This document shows, piece after piece, positions 45,901-57,309 of a stretch of DNA of 64,000 nt (positions within the stretch are counted from its first letter, which is position 1; every line of letters starts with the position of its first letter). The position numbers were made by a program, and so were the translations under genes. The notes beneath the pieces were generated by a model. The model was not told the DNA's origin. It ran no database searches and saw nothing but the letters and a program-made list of their open reading frames with translations. This DNA is from Mimachlamys varia. Lineage: Eukaryota > Mollusca > Bivalvia > Pectinida > Pectinidae. Location: assembly GCA_947623455.1 (NCBI GenBank), contig OX392528.1, positions 53,772,322-53,836,321 of the forward strand, written 5' to 3'.

Positions 45901-48900
45901 CACAGATATTTTGCCATATTGTAGTTTTTTGACCAGATGTGGTATAGTTATCAAGACATCATATAGTTCATGATTTTTGTTTAGTTTAACAATTACATTG
46001 GAATCTGTGTCTGTTGAAATTTTATAGAGAAAGATGTTTTTCATAATGGTTAAGTTAACAGTTACATTGAAATATATTTATATTGAAATTTTAAAGAGTA
46101 ACTCAAAGATGTTATTCGTAATAGTTAAGGGTAACAAATACATTGAAATATGTTTATATTGAAATTTTATAGAGAAAGGTGTTATTCACAAAAGTTAAGT
46201 TTAACAACAATTACATTGAAATATGTTTATAATGCAATTTTATAGAGAAAGGTGTTATTCATAATAGTTAAGTTTAACCATTACATTGAAATATGTTTAT
46301 ATTGAAATTTTATAGAGAAAGATGTTATTCATAATAGTTAAGTTTAACAACAAATACATTGAAATATGTTTATATTGAAATTTTATAGAGAAAGGTGTTA
46401 TTCATTATAGTTAAGTTTAACAACAAATACATTGAAATATGTTTATATTGAAATTTTATAGAGAAATAAAGGTGTTATTCGTAATAGTACTTCATCTATT
46501 ACAGCTGGAAGTGACAGACGAGTGCAGCAAATGAATTCAACACGCAGAACAGATGGTCTGAATATTGACATGATAAAATTACCAGACATGTCAGTCATTG
46601 AAAGGATTCGTCCTGTGGAAAGTAAATTTCTTACTGTTATTCATACATTCTACTTTCTAAAATCAAGGTTCATCCCTACTAAAGAAAAACAAAAATCTTT
46701 TTTAATATCCCCAAAAATTGCTAGATTTGAAAAAAGAATCACATGAACTTGGGGAAAAAAAAAAAAAAATAGTGTTACAAAACTCAGGAAGAATGCAAAA
46801 TTGACATCAACCTAGGTATGAGGGAATTATCCAAATCTGCTTGCCGAAAAAAAAATATACATATATATATATAAGATGATTTTGTAAACTGTGAGATTTC
46901 ATTGATCATGAATTAGGCAGATGATTTCTATTCTGACAGATGAAACCTTCTTCTTGTCATTGTAGAGCAACCAACTAGTGAAGATCATGCCAAGACCAAC
47001 ACAAAGGCTGCTAAAGTGCCGTACTGCTTAAGCTCTACAAAAAAACTTGATGGACTTGACTTTGAAAAGGCCAACTTTTCACTTGATGTTTCTGAAATCA
47101 AAGAATTGAGTTGTGCAGAAGGTAATACTGAGTTTGCACATTAATTTTCAACACTGTTTACCTCTATCTTATAGATAATACAGGTACATTTGGTTTTATA
47201 TTCCAATTTTTCAAAACTACTTAAAACTATTTCTTTTGGTTAAAAGCCTGTAAGATATGACCATATTTATTAATTGCTCTGTGCATAATGTCCATCTGAA
47301 TCACATTTGTTCATATAATAATAATAATATTTATTCAGGCAAAGCATGTCACATTACATATAATCACATAAGATCACACAATATTTTCAGCATTTTCTTA
47401 ATAAATAGTAATAAATATTATCACATAAATGTTGTTGTGTTATCACAGTTGGTATGTACATTTCTTTAAGGATGTACACTTCTGAGGTTTCAGTCACGTT
47501 CAAGTCTCGTTTCTGTTTCATTTAAAGACTTTTTGTTATATTGAAGAAATTATTATCAATTTTAATAGCAAATATGCATCTGAAAATTGTGTCAAAAATA
47601 TAAGTGTCTGTTACTTGTAGAACGTTTTTTACATGAATTTTAAAAAATTACCAATTTGGCGGCCATTTTGAATATGCATATTTCTGTCTATTTCATGCAC
47701 TTCGCGAAAGGCCAAAATTTCACCTTTTTGATGCTATATCGCTCTCTTTAAAACATCAGTGTTTAGCCATTTTTTATTATAGCAAGCTCATTTTTGCTGT
47801 ACAACTTTATAATTTTCAATTTCATAGAAATATTATGCTATAAAGTGGATAATTATACAATTTTAGTATTTTTTTCATATATTTAGTGTAACTGGAGCAG
47901 TTTTTATTTTTGAACAAAAAACTGTGAAAAAAAACCACAAATAATACAGGGACAAAAAATTAAGCACACTAACCCCCCATTTTTATGATTGTTTTAGAAA
48001 GAGAAACCCATTTTCTTTTCATACGCTAAATATTAAAAAAAAGTTTGATATCAGAACTTTTTTTATTAAGCAGTTAATCTGCAAAAAATGGTGAAAAAAT
48101 TATGATTTTCTTCTAAGAAAATAAGGGGTAGGGGTAACTCAAATTGCTTTTTTGAGTAAAAATACTAAGTTAGAGAAATTTTACTTCCATAACTTAAAAG
48201 AAAACACTAAGTTTGTCATTTCTGCAAACTTTCATACATATCGGATCACAATTTCGGAAGATATTGTATGAAGATGTCCCCCAATTGGTCAAAACTACAA
48301 AATTAACTTAAAATTGCTTATTATGTCATATTGGTATCTTTGGCTGATCATAGCACAAAAACGAGCACACTGACATATCATTGTCTTTGCATTTTCTGTC
48401 ATGCATTGAACTCCTTTATCCAAAAATGTATATGAGAAAAAAAGTTTGATACAAGAAAATTTTGACTTCTCAGAGGTGTACATCCTTAATATAAATTTTT
48501 GCTTCACCTGTATAGGATAACCCATGAAAGCCGAGGACGGCTTATTTCCAATTGGGTTCTTGCATTCACAATAGACATTTCTATTATGAATGCCAGGGTC
48601 CCTCCCTATTTCTAATAACTTGTAATAATAGTAACTGACAAAACACAAGATCATCAGATCAATCTCGTATTTGACATCTTAATCTCAAGGTCATAGCATC
48701 AAAGGTCAAGGTCAAATTTTGCATCTCTTAATTGACACTATGAAGTAAATCTAGTAGTACATTGTAGCAAACACTAAGGTGTCAACTGACCAAGAAATAA
48801 GGTTATATTAGATCAAAGGTCAAGTTAGATTTTACATCTGTTTACTCCAAAATAATAGTAGGGTAGAGAGATAACATGATGGCACCCTTCCTGATGAGTC

Positions 48901-51900
48901 AGTGATTTAGTTTTGCTTAAACTTTGTATGTACAATGTATATTATATAAACCAATTTGTTAGTAATTTATAATTGTGAACTGATGTGGCCTTAATTATCA
49001 TGTTTAGTACTTCATATCTACCTGGATTTGTTTCAATTTGTCTATTCTTCATAAGCATAATCACTTGATTATTTAGACTCGGTGATAATGTTGGTGCCCA
49101 AATAGTTTCTTTACCAATTGACTTTGGTAATGTTGCAATGGCGGGGCCCTTAGAGATGGTTTCTGTTTCATCATCTAGTTCAATCTTATGGAAATGGTAC
49201 ACATTTCTTTTTACACAGACAGACCAGGGCACATTCAGCTCTTACAGGAAACAACTCCAAAGGCAAGACCCACTGAACCTAAGTCTATGTAAGTCAATAT
49301 TATGGAAATGTTTCATAAATTAAATTAATCTTTTCTAGTAACACTTAAATAGCATTCTCCATGTACAAAAATCCTAAAGAAATTATTCACACACTCTTGC
49401 ATGACTTTCTCCACAAAAATTGATTGGACGGCATTGTCTGTCCATTGTAAACTTTATTTGTCCGGAAATCTTCACCTACAATTTTCAACCAATCTCTTTC
49501 AAACTTGGTAAGCTTAATCAAAAATGAAATTGTGTTTTCCTAAACATTTACTCTGATTTGTTCACCTTACACTGATAAATGAAGTACATTTTTCGCTTTT
49601 AACAGAACTCCTATAAAACCACTCAGTGTGTTGACCAAGAAGAAAAGGAGATTACTGCCTAAGAGTTCTACACTTCTGTTTGTGTCTGGCTGTCCTCCGG
49701 GGGAGCTGATCCATCCTACACCCTCACTGTCAGCCATCAGAAGCTCACAGAACACAGAGCAGTGTAAACCATCTTACACTATTTTACAGTAGATTCCACT
49801 TAATATCACCACTGTTAATACCACATTCCTCTTCATATAATGTTTTACTTAAGCATTAAACAGCATTCTGTTTTGTGTTATAGGACCATAACATGGAACT
49901 GAATGCTGTTTAATGCTTATATTTACATTTTGTCATTGTTTTGAAAATTATTTTATAATTATATTCTACATTTGTTCTGAAAATTTAAGGTTGACTTCAA
50001 ATTAATGGAACAGCCAACAGCCAGTAATGCCCAGCCATCTCCAACGTTATGATTATGACGTCACAATCGAAATGACGTCATAAGAACCACTCCAGTATTA
50101 TGGTCTCATAACAGGGAACTGGCCTTGGTAGTGTTATATAGTGGCATTGCAGAGCAAATGCAAATATATAGTTATGAAAGGCAGCACAAAATATTCCACT
50201 TATATATCACCTCTGTTAATATCACATTCCTCTTTATATAATGTTTTACATGGTTATCAAAGGCATTACAGTGTATTCCACTTAATATCACCCCTGTTAA
50301 TATTACATTCCTCTTTATATAATGTTTTACTTAGTTATTAAAGACAGTACAGTGGATTCCACTGAATATCACCTCTGTTAATATTACATTCCTCTTCATA
50401 TAATTTACATGGTTATGAAAGTCATTACAGTGGATTCAACTTAATATCACCTCTGTTAATATCACATTCCTCTTTATATAATGTTTTACATGGTTATCAA
50501 AGGCATTACAGTGTATTCCACTGAATATCACCCCTGTTAATATCACATTCCTCTTCATATAATTAACATGGTTATGAAAGTCATTACAGTGGATTCCACT
50601 TAATATCACACCTGTTAATATCACATTCCTCTTTATTAAATGTTTTACTGGTTATCAAAGGCCGTACAGTGGATTCCACTTAATATCACACCTGTTAATA
50701 TCACATTCCTCTTTATTAAATGTTTTACTGGTTATCAAAGGCCGTACAGTGGATTCCACTGAATATCACCTCTGTTAATATCACATTCCTTTTCATATAA
50801 TGTTTTACATAGTTATGAAAGGCAATACAGTGGATTCCACTTAACATCACCTCAGTTAATATCACATTCCTCTTTATATAATGTTTTACATAGTTGTCAA
50901 AGTCAGTTAACTGTTTTTGAGTTATGGCCTGTCTGTTAATCCAGTATAGCATTCCTCATTTTGATTCAGGTCCTGACTAAAATAGAATTTGATATCAGTT
51001 AGAAAGTTTATGTTAAAAAAAAAGAGTCAGATATTTATTGATAAATTTAAGCTAATCTGGCAATAAGTGTTGCAGTAAACTTATATAATGCATCATTTAA
51101 TTGTCCCTATCATATGAGTCCATACTCTGATTCTTAATAGATATTTTCTTAATATTAAAGGAAATTTTTCGTGATTCTGCAAAATTCTGAAAAAAAAATT
51201 CAGTTGATAACCATTCAAAAATAAGCCTAAAACAAAGTAAACCTGAGCGGTAACTAACATGAAACTCCTGACAGAAAAATCAAAGAATTAAAACTAATTC
51301 AAGGGGGGCCCATTTCAACAACAAGCCGAAGTTAGAAGACAGTTCAAAATAGGCATGTGTTTACAAATACTGAGTTTCAACTGCTGCTGTACCGGTAACC
51401 GCGTAAGAATTCATCTTGAATATTGCAGATATAAGTTAATCTTCACTAAATCTATAAATATAAAAAGTTATAAGGCTTGATTTTCGCTTCAAGTTTTGCC
51501 GAAAGTTACGTAAACTGGGCCTTTAAAGAAAGCAAAAATATACCTTGGAAAGTGATCAAGTACCATTTAAGTTATTTTTTTCTAGGGTGTACCTCTCAGC
51601 ACATGGATGTAATCGGAGGTACAGGCCCTGTCAAGGAAGCAAAGATGGGAAGTGGACAAAAACACCTTTATTTAGATAGTGGACCTAATTCTATATGGAA
51701 AGAGGTTTGTAAGAAAGAACAAAGTTTTGTTAAGGTACTTGAACGGCATAATCATTAAAAACCTCATTTGATTGAATATGATGTCAGTGCTTTATCTTCC
51801 TTTTAATGATGCCATTTTTATTGTATCTGTATGTAGTTGGCAAAAAGTTATTCTTTGAATGAATTTTGTAGTTAGTATTGTAACTGATGTATTATAAACA

Positions 51901-54900
51901 AAACCTAGCTTCCCTGGTGGTTTAAAATTCATCACCATGAGATCTACTACTTTGAAGGCAATGAATGTGTTTAAACCTTACAATAATTATGCTGGAATAA
52001 AATGTAGTTATGACTTAAACATCCGTCAAACATAAAGACCTGAATATATGCTGCTATTTGCTTCTCAAATACACAATTCCTCCCTCATCCACAGTTTCAC
52101 TCAGACCCACTGATCTTGAATGCTTTCAGAATTTGAATATGAAAATTGGCCAATCATATTAGACCATAATTTTTTGGTAGACTGAAGTAGCTCTCAGTTT
52201 TCCATATTTTCCTCTGCACCATTAAAATTCTAAGTCTATAGTCTGTATTCAGTCTTTGTGAATTTGGCCCAGAAAGTCCAATTTCTCCATATCTGATATT
52301 TTCAGTGTCAATTTTTCCCCTTATTTTTTCCATATTTTCCCCATATTTCTCCTTGAGATCGCAAAAATTATTTTCCTCATATCTCCATCGGAAAAAATAT
52401 GGAAAAATGTGGAGTTTCATAAAAATATTGAGATTTGAAGTGCAAGCTTCTGGTAGGAGAGCCAGCAAATTTATCTGAAGCTATGTCTTGACTCGTATTC
52501 CTGGGTTGGATTTGTTAATAACTTATTAAATTTAAAATCAATAATGCCAAAGTTGAGGTTATAAAGCAGTGAATAAATTTCAGTGAAGGACATCACTGAA
52601 GCAAGTATTTATATACCAGAATGTACATGTAAGGGATGGGAACGAATTTGCATTCTTCTTGTGATCTTTGAGGCCATATATAGCTTGTAGCACACTTGGA
52701 TGAAGGGCTGTCTACTTCTATAACATAAAAGACTGCTGGTTGTCCTTTTTTCTATCCGATATGATTTTGCCAACTTTCATCTTCACGATATATTAAGCCT
52801 ATGACATTGTAGGGAGTAAAGGACTGTCAAGTTGCAGTACTTTAAAATTTTCAAGGCAACAGCAGACAAATGTTTAAACATTTTTATTAAAAAATCTTTT
52901 CACAAAGAGTGCCTTTAGGTATTGAGTGAAAGTTTTCCTGTATGTTGCTGTTTTGAATGGCTATTAAATAAAAATATCCACAATATCCCACTCCCTTGGT
53001 CATGTGGTCATTGTGTGTAAATAAATTAAAACAAGTCAATGCGTTTAGAGTTTCGGAATATTTTCGAATCGAACATACTTCCCTTGATAACACTAGATTA
53101 TTATGTGTTCAAAGAAATCCCCTTCACACACATGGTTGGATTTCAGAAGGACAGTGTGAACTCAGGCAAAATCTTGACAAGTACTCCAGTGGCTTCCACC
53201 AAGACACGATTTCAAAGGCCAGAGGTATGTAACCTCAGCATAGAAACATTTTCCATAGTCTTGTAATGATCCCAGTGTTTGTGTAATTCAGCTTTGTTCA
53301 CCGCTGAAAAAGGAATATTGTGTACGATTGATTAAATTGCAGCTCTGATTTTCAATATCTAATTTTGGATCTCTGCCTGAATCAAGAAAACTGGAAAAAG
53401 TTATTATTAGTTATTTGAAATTTTTAAGAAAACTGGAAAAAGCTATTATTAGTTATTTGAAATTTTTAAGAAAACTGGAAAAAGTTATTATTAGTTATTT
53501 GAAATATTTATCAAAGTTGATGGTAAAAAATGCTTCTGAAAAAGTCATACGTCATACTTTGGTAATTTAAATCTGTAATATGTATGATGTATATTAAGTA
53601 TAATCATACTGCCACTGACTATATAGTTTCTCTCCACAAAAGGAAAATAGGGGTTGGTGAGAAAATACAAAGGAACTGCCGACATTTTCACTTTCCCTAT
53701 AATTCTTTAAGTTACAGCAATGTAATAAACACCTGTCCAGAAGATTTTCAATGAACAGTAAATAGGTCTGTTCTAGAATTAACTAAATGGGAGAGGCAGG
53801 AGGCACTTTTTCAGAACCCCCCATCACCCATCAAATATTTAAATTGATTTAATATAAGGAATGGTAGGAATATCTGGTTTTGACATGATGAATTTATGAT
53901 GGTGCTTCCTACCCTCCCTCACATGATTAAGTATCCTCCGCATTCACCGACACAGGGGATATTAATTGGGTTTGTCCGTCTGCCATGCTTCGTTTCTGTG
54001 CACAGTGCAGTAACGTCATCAAATATCTGATTTATTTGGAAGTTGGTTACAAGGTAAAATGTCTAAAGTGCTCGTATTTTGGCAGTGTTATGGCCCCTTC
54101 ATTAACAAAAACCGTCATTTTCATGCAATAACGGCAACACATATTATCCAATTTTCTTGAAACTTGGTAACAAGGTTAAATGCCTAAAAGTCTCGACCTA
54201 GTTCAGTTTTGGCGGACATTATTTGGCAGAGTTATGGCCCCTTGATTAATGTTTCTGTGCAATCACTGCAACAAATATTTCTGATTTCTTTGCATAAGGC
54301 ATTAGTTTTTGGTCAATTTGCAAGCAATAAGTCTTGTGTCAACAGCATGAACATTACATGTTTCATCCAAACTTCAAAAGGTTTTACTTACAATATGATA
54401 CCCCCCCCCCCCCTTACGAAAAGGGGGGGGGGGTTATCAGCTTGTTATTGAATAGCCATTAGTAGTGATTACCCTGCTGTGTTTGTGTTGTGTCAGGTTG
54501 ATTTGACCTGTGTACCTCGTCAGTGTTTTGAGGATGAGTTGGAGTTCAATGAATCCATCGAGGTTAACTCTGATGAAATAGTGCCAGAAGACTTTACTGA
54601 GGAGGAACACTCCATTGCTGAGGTAATGCATAGAAAACATTGTATTAAGTTCTAATAATGAGACAGTTGTGTGATTTTTTGTGACAAATAGGTTTAGATC
54701 CTATTGCATTTTACATAAGTTTTAAGAATTTGGAAAAAATTTTAGATTATTTTACAATTTCTTTTGAAACATATTTATATATCCCATATTCATGTTACAC
54801 TTTCTTAAAAAAATGTTTAATAGATCCTATTGCAGTTTACATTAGATTTAACAGCATCAATCTCTATAATCATGCACAGCTATAAATTATTCACATATGT

Positions 54901-55363
54901 ATAAAAATTCAGAGGGATCCCCCAACTCATCCCCTTGTATGTAAATTCAGAGGGATCCCCCCATCCACCCCCTTGTATGTAAATTCAGAGGGATCCCCCC
55001 ACCCACCCCCTTTTAGTAAATTCAGAGGGATCCCCACCCACCTCCTTGACAACTAATTTAATTGTTTGTATTTATTTTCACAAGAATCTTGGAAAGAAAT
55101 CAGAAGGGTACCAAAGATCAGAGAACAATTCCTTGTCATCCAAGAAAAAAGTTCATGAAAAACTATTGGTTGGATCTGCTCTTCAGACATCAAAGACTAA
55201 TTTTCGTGGGAAGATGTCTGTGAAACCTATTAGAATATCTAAGGCATCTGAATGTTGCCTGTTGGATCCTTGTATCACCTTTCCTCAAAGAAAATACACA
55301 TCATATAGGAAAATTTCAGAGGAGATGTTCAAGGACAGAGGTGGGATATCAGAAGGTGAGTAG
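36903..55363 (+). CDS. Ser/Lys-rich protein with Pds5-binding-like N-terminus, 17 coding exons (about 786 aa)
   Basis: Exons: 36903-37065, 37206-37251, 38675-38771, 39376-39544, 40456-40527, 41032-41127, 42090-42278, 44868-45056, 45567-45749, 46505-46621, 46966-47121, 49219-49288, 49606-49763, 51586-51708, 53097-53224, 54497-54622, 55085-55363. All introns are GT-AG and phases agree throughout. The protein is hydrophilic, with no signal peptide or membrane span seen. Order: N-terminal NPDVRTYGCRSKSQ; a basic block (KKKGNATPKQRQPRKTGKGR); VWVKTKVRGSDSEED; an acidic EEVMEEDDESSDD; two YTYxWVTD repeats from adjacent duplicated exons; basic KKKRRLLPK; and an acidic FEDELEFNESIEV segment. Arg-Thr-Tyr-Gly resembles the Pds5-interaction motif of haspin, Wapl and sororin, which would suggest a cohesin or mitotic role (weak inference). 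No kinase domain was found in the window. Family not recognised. Confidence 0.72.
37353..37750. mobile_element. TIR element of the GTCGGAAAC family (398 bp)
   Basis: The left arm (37353-37415) and right arm (37687-37750) are inverted copies about 63 bp long, at roughly 85% identity by eye, starting ACATTGTC and ending GACAATGT. The interior has no open frame of note. Lies in the intron after the second coding exon of the plus-strand gene. A 17-base G run at 37294-37310 lies just outside. Confidence 0.65.
39689..39872. mobile_element. CAGTG MITE, copy 2 (184 bp)
   Basis: The same family as 9563-9747, inverted, with the 5-bp duplication TTGAT directly on both flanks. Lies in the intron after the exon ending 39544. 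The 5-bp duplication would fit an hAT-like or unassigned transposase. Confidence 0.78.
40024..40115. mobile_element. CATCCTCG MITE fragment, decayed
   Basis: Contains a degraded copy of the 'CCTTCAGTTTTG...CATATTC...GTAGAAAGTG' segment shared by the other copies. Both ends have been lost. Confidence 0.4.
41478..41585 (+). mobile_element. degraded tRNA-SINE fragment
   Basis: The sequence GGTGGTTGCATGGATGG then GCACACTTGCCTTTCATCAT and GGGGATCACCTGTCTGATC parallels the SINE at 23337 but with many changes and no intact B box. Lies in the intron after the exon ending 41127. Confidence 0.4.
42090..45056 (+). CDS. duplicated 189-nt exon pair encoding YTYxWVTD repeats
   Basis: Exons 42090-42278 and 44868-45056 are each exactly 189 nt, both phase 1 at each end, both open with Glu-Asn, and carry FTYTYEWVTDTGG and AYTYTYDWVTDSG at similar offsets (residues about 20 and 18). 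Equal length, symmetric phase and the shared motif indicate tandem exon duplication. They are separated by a 2.6-kb intron that holds a 1.5-kb mollusc-type repeat. Confidence 0.75.
42339..43842 (+). repeat. 1.5-kb dispersed repeat with a 158-bp tandem array
   Basis: Starts with a 30-bp palindrome (42339-42368, GCTCACCTGGTCC with its inverse), then GGCGTCCGTCGTCCGTCCGT. About six and a half copies of a 157-161-bp unit at 42460-43500 follow, each with GGTAGCATCCCTAGGTGGCT and GGGCTGACCCCCCAGGGGCC. Ends GAGCGATACAGGCCCTCTGG then GCCTCTTGTT. ORFs on the minus strand across it are repeats of the unit. Lies between the two duplicated 189-nt exons. Confidence 0.85.
45210..45475. repeat. mollusc-type dispersed repeat, copy 3 (reverse)
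   Basis: A reverse-oriented partial copy: CATCGTCGTCCGCTGTTCAC, CAGTAACTGAAAGGCCC, GAATGACCTTGACCACATTC, ending AAGCCTCTTGTTT. Lies in the intron before the exon at 45567. Confidence 0.7.
46030..46480. repeat. tandem repeat of about 75 bp, six copies, beside an acceptor
   Basis: Units read TAAGTTTAACAACAATTACA, TTGAAATATGTTTATATTG and TTTTATAGAGAAAGGTGTTA. The last unit ends about 25 bp before the exon at 46505. Confidence 0.8.
47466..48489. mobile_element. 1.02-kb non-autonomous TTAA element
   Basis: TTAA followed by GGATGTACACTTCTGAG on the left, and CTCAGAGGTGTACATCC followed by TTAA on the right: inverted termini of about 17 bp with one mismatch. The interior is AT-rich with no long ORF. 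It is unrelated in sequence to the 390-bp TTAA family. It lies in the intron between the exons ending 47121 and starting 49219. Confidence 0.8.
49790..50900. repeat. tandem array of a unit of about 80 bp
   Basis: Units of 78-81 bp with GGATTCCACTTAATATCACC, TGTTAATATCACATTCCTC and TATAATGTTTTAC. Units 50591-50670 and 50671-50750 appear identical over 80 bp. Single diverged monomers also occur at about 26765-27190 in the first SPATA7 intron. Follows the exon ending 49763. Confidence 0.85.
51155..51526 (+). mobile_element. TTAA-flanked MITE, copy 3 (372 bp), 5' end damaged
   Basis: The same family and orientation as copy 2. About 20 bp of the left terminus is missing: the sequence jumps from the terminal AGG to a second AGG, consistent with slippage between the short repeats. 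The right end GGGCCT/TTAA is intact and lies 59 bp before the exon at 51586, within likely branch-point distance. Confidence 0.82.
53388..53515. repeat. 44-bp tandem triplication
   Basis: Three copies of AAGAAAACTGGAAAAAG..TTATTATTAGTTATTTGAAA in the intron after the exon ending 53224. Confidence 0.85.
53930..54290. repeat. dispersed repeat with 'GTTATGGCCCCTTCATTAA'
   Basis: Contains GGGTTTGTCCGTCTGCCAT, two tandem segments each with AACTTGGT..ACAAGGT and GTTATGGCCCCTT, a type common in molluscs. Lies in the intron before the exon at 54497. Confidence 0.55.
54401..54433. repeat. C13/G11 hairpin
   Basis: Thirteen C residues (54401-54413), a 9-base spacer and eleven G residues (54423-54433), flanked by GATA and TTATC, forming a GC-only hairpin 63 bp before the exon at 54497. 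Separate G runs of 16-17 bases are at 31249-31264, 37294-37310 and 44546-44561. Confidence 0.9.
54905..55045. repeat. 37-bp tandem repeat, four copies, beside the last exon
   Basis: Copies of AAATTCAGAGGGATCCCCCC, then ACCCACCCCCTTGTATGT, ending about 40 bp before the acceptor of the exon at 55085. Confidence 0.85.
55085..55363 (+). CDS. last coding exon of the plus-strand gene (or penultimate, see evidence)
   Basis: Acceptor TTTTCACAAG, phase 0, encoding NLGKKSEGYQRSENNS through FPQRKYTSYRKISEEMF and ending ISEGE with TAG at 55361. The stop sits inside a good donor, AGAAG/GTGAGT at 55355/55356, so the exon may instead splice onward in phase 1. One in-frame candidate target exists at 63022. 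AATAAA at 56231 and 56874 offer 3' ends for the unspliced form. Confidence 0.65.
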   Translation, partial: NLGKKSEGYQRSENNSLSSKKKVHEKLLVGSALQTSKTNFRGKMSVKPIRISKASECCLLDPCITFPQRKYTSYRKISEEMFKDRGGISEGE

Positions 55364-57308
55364 GTTGTCCCCAATCCACAGGCATTTGATCAGTTGACAG
55401 AATTAGATCATTTTTTCCTGAACCCAAAGCCAGGGATTATTGTATGTGTGTAACTTCACAGATACTATTTCTGAACTTTTTGGCTTTTCAACCATGATAA
55501 ATGGTATTAAAATAGCAGGAGAATGATTTTGAGATATATGCTTTACTTCTCAATTTTTCAGACTCCAGTTGTATTTAAAAGCGAAAAAAAATTCATTTCT
55601 TTTATTTTGAGTTTTATTCTTGCTTTCCAGACATCTTGTTGACACACAATTTTAAAAGAAGATGACAGCATCACACAACATAGAAATTGTTGTTAATCTA
55701 TTACACTCATGCTTTAAATCAACTGAAGCTTGAAAACTGTTCTATTTCAATGTACAGTGTATGATCATTATCAACATTTTGGTTGATTTTTTCAGGTAAA
55801 GCAGTATACAGTATTTTAAATGCTTATAATCAATGCTGGGGTCTCTTTGTTAGAATTTGAGACATTTATGAGTTAGACCTCCATATTTAATTTGATTCTA
55901 CCACAAGAAAACTAAAAAGGAACATGCGTATCTGATTATTTAAATATAAAATTTGTGTATATATTAATGCAACTTGTCTTTCATATTTATTTGATGGTAA
56001 CAAGGTGATCATTGCATTGATGGAGAAAATATCCTATCATCACTTGTTTTTGTTATTCAGAACGACACATTTATATATATTTTTTCCCATGTTGAAAATG
56101 TTTTTAATATCTTCAGTATTATTCTATCAATCTGCCAAATTATAGTTATTTATGATAACAAAAAACCGTATATATTTGTAAATAACTTATGTATTGATAT
56201 GTTCCTCTGCATAATCAATGAATTTATTTAATAAAACAGAGATCTGACATGCTCTATGAAAGCGAGTCTTTTTTACGTTGTTGAGTTATGTTGAATAGCA
56301 AAGTGTTTGTCACTTGTTTTCCTATAAAAGTGCTACTTATCCTGTGTAACCATACTTCTTATATTAATTTTACACTTATCAGCCAAAACGTGAGTGCCAC
56401 CCCTTAATATTAATTCCCAATATAGAATCATTGTGAAGGGTACCTTGAAGATTTCTCAGGTGGATGCAAAGATCCCTCAGGGAACTCTTGTTAAATAGTC
56501 TGTCACATACTTGACCGAAAAGTGCCCTGTTCCCCTGAAAAAAAAGATATAATTACACAAATTTGGTCCGAATCATCATTAAACTCAATTCTTACAAGAT
56601 GTACATATTTTTTTCCCTTATTAGGACCCACCTTTCTGTCTCCTTACATGTTCATTTTCATCTTAATTGAGCAATATAATGAAGATTTTCTGGTACTGCA
56701 CTTGGAACAATAGCTGGATCTTGATGAGGTGTATATAGGACTATTGTTATTCATCAAAACCTGAATGAAAAGTAATATGTTTGGTATATTTTTGATACCA
56801 ACAAATAAGATAAATGAAATTTTGTTTTGAAACTATTGGAAATTGTAGTAAAACATGTACTTACATTTTCTTGATAATAAACTGTGATTGTTACTCCTGA
56901 GTGATCTTCCACCTGGTGTCTTCTCGATTTCATCTTTCAGTGTTAATAATTTATACTTTTTTTTATCTTGTATTATTTAAATAATTGACACTTATTATCT
57001 TCTAATATTAATTTCACACTTAGCAGACAAAATGTAATACATTGTACAAATTAAAATCCTTTATTCTTTACCTTTTATATAACATTATATTATATGTGAT
57101 TGTGATTGATCATATTTACCATTGTCTGGGTGCACGTGGTGCTTATAGTTGGTGCTAACACATGTGAGTATATGGTTAATTGTACTAAAATAAAACATTT
57201 ATTCCTTATTAAAATGAATTTGGAAACTATTATGATCTTATTTATTTATTAATTAGTCTGACAGATACTTTACCAAAAAGTGCCCTCTTCCCCTTAAAAG
57301 AAAAGATA
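55364..57308. other. 3' region of the plus-strand gene, AT-rich
   Basis: Probable 3' untranslated sequence up to about 56250 if the TAG at 55361 is the true stop. Beyond it, AT-rich DNA with further AATAAA hexamers and no coding signal. Confidence 0.5.
56231..56236 (+). terminator. candidate polyadenylation signal of the plus-strand gene
   Basis: AATAAA about 870 nt past the TAG at 55361, in sequence with no further coding signal. A second AATAAA lies at 56874 and a third near 57188. Canonical hexamers are frequent in DNA this AT-rich. Confidence 0.35.
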
Positions 57309-57309
57309 A

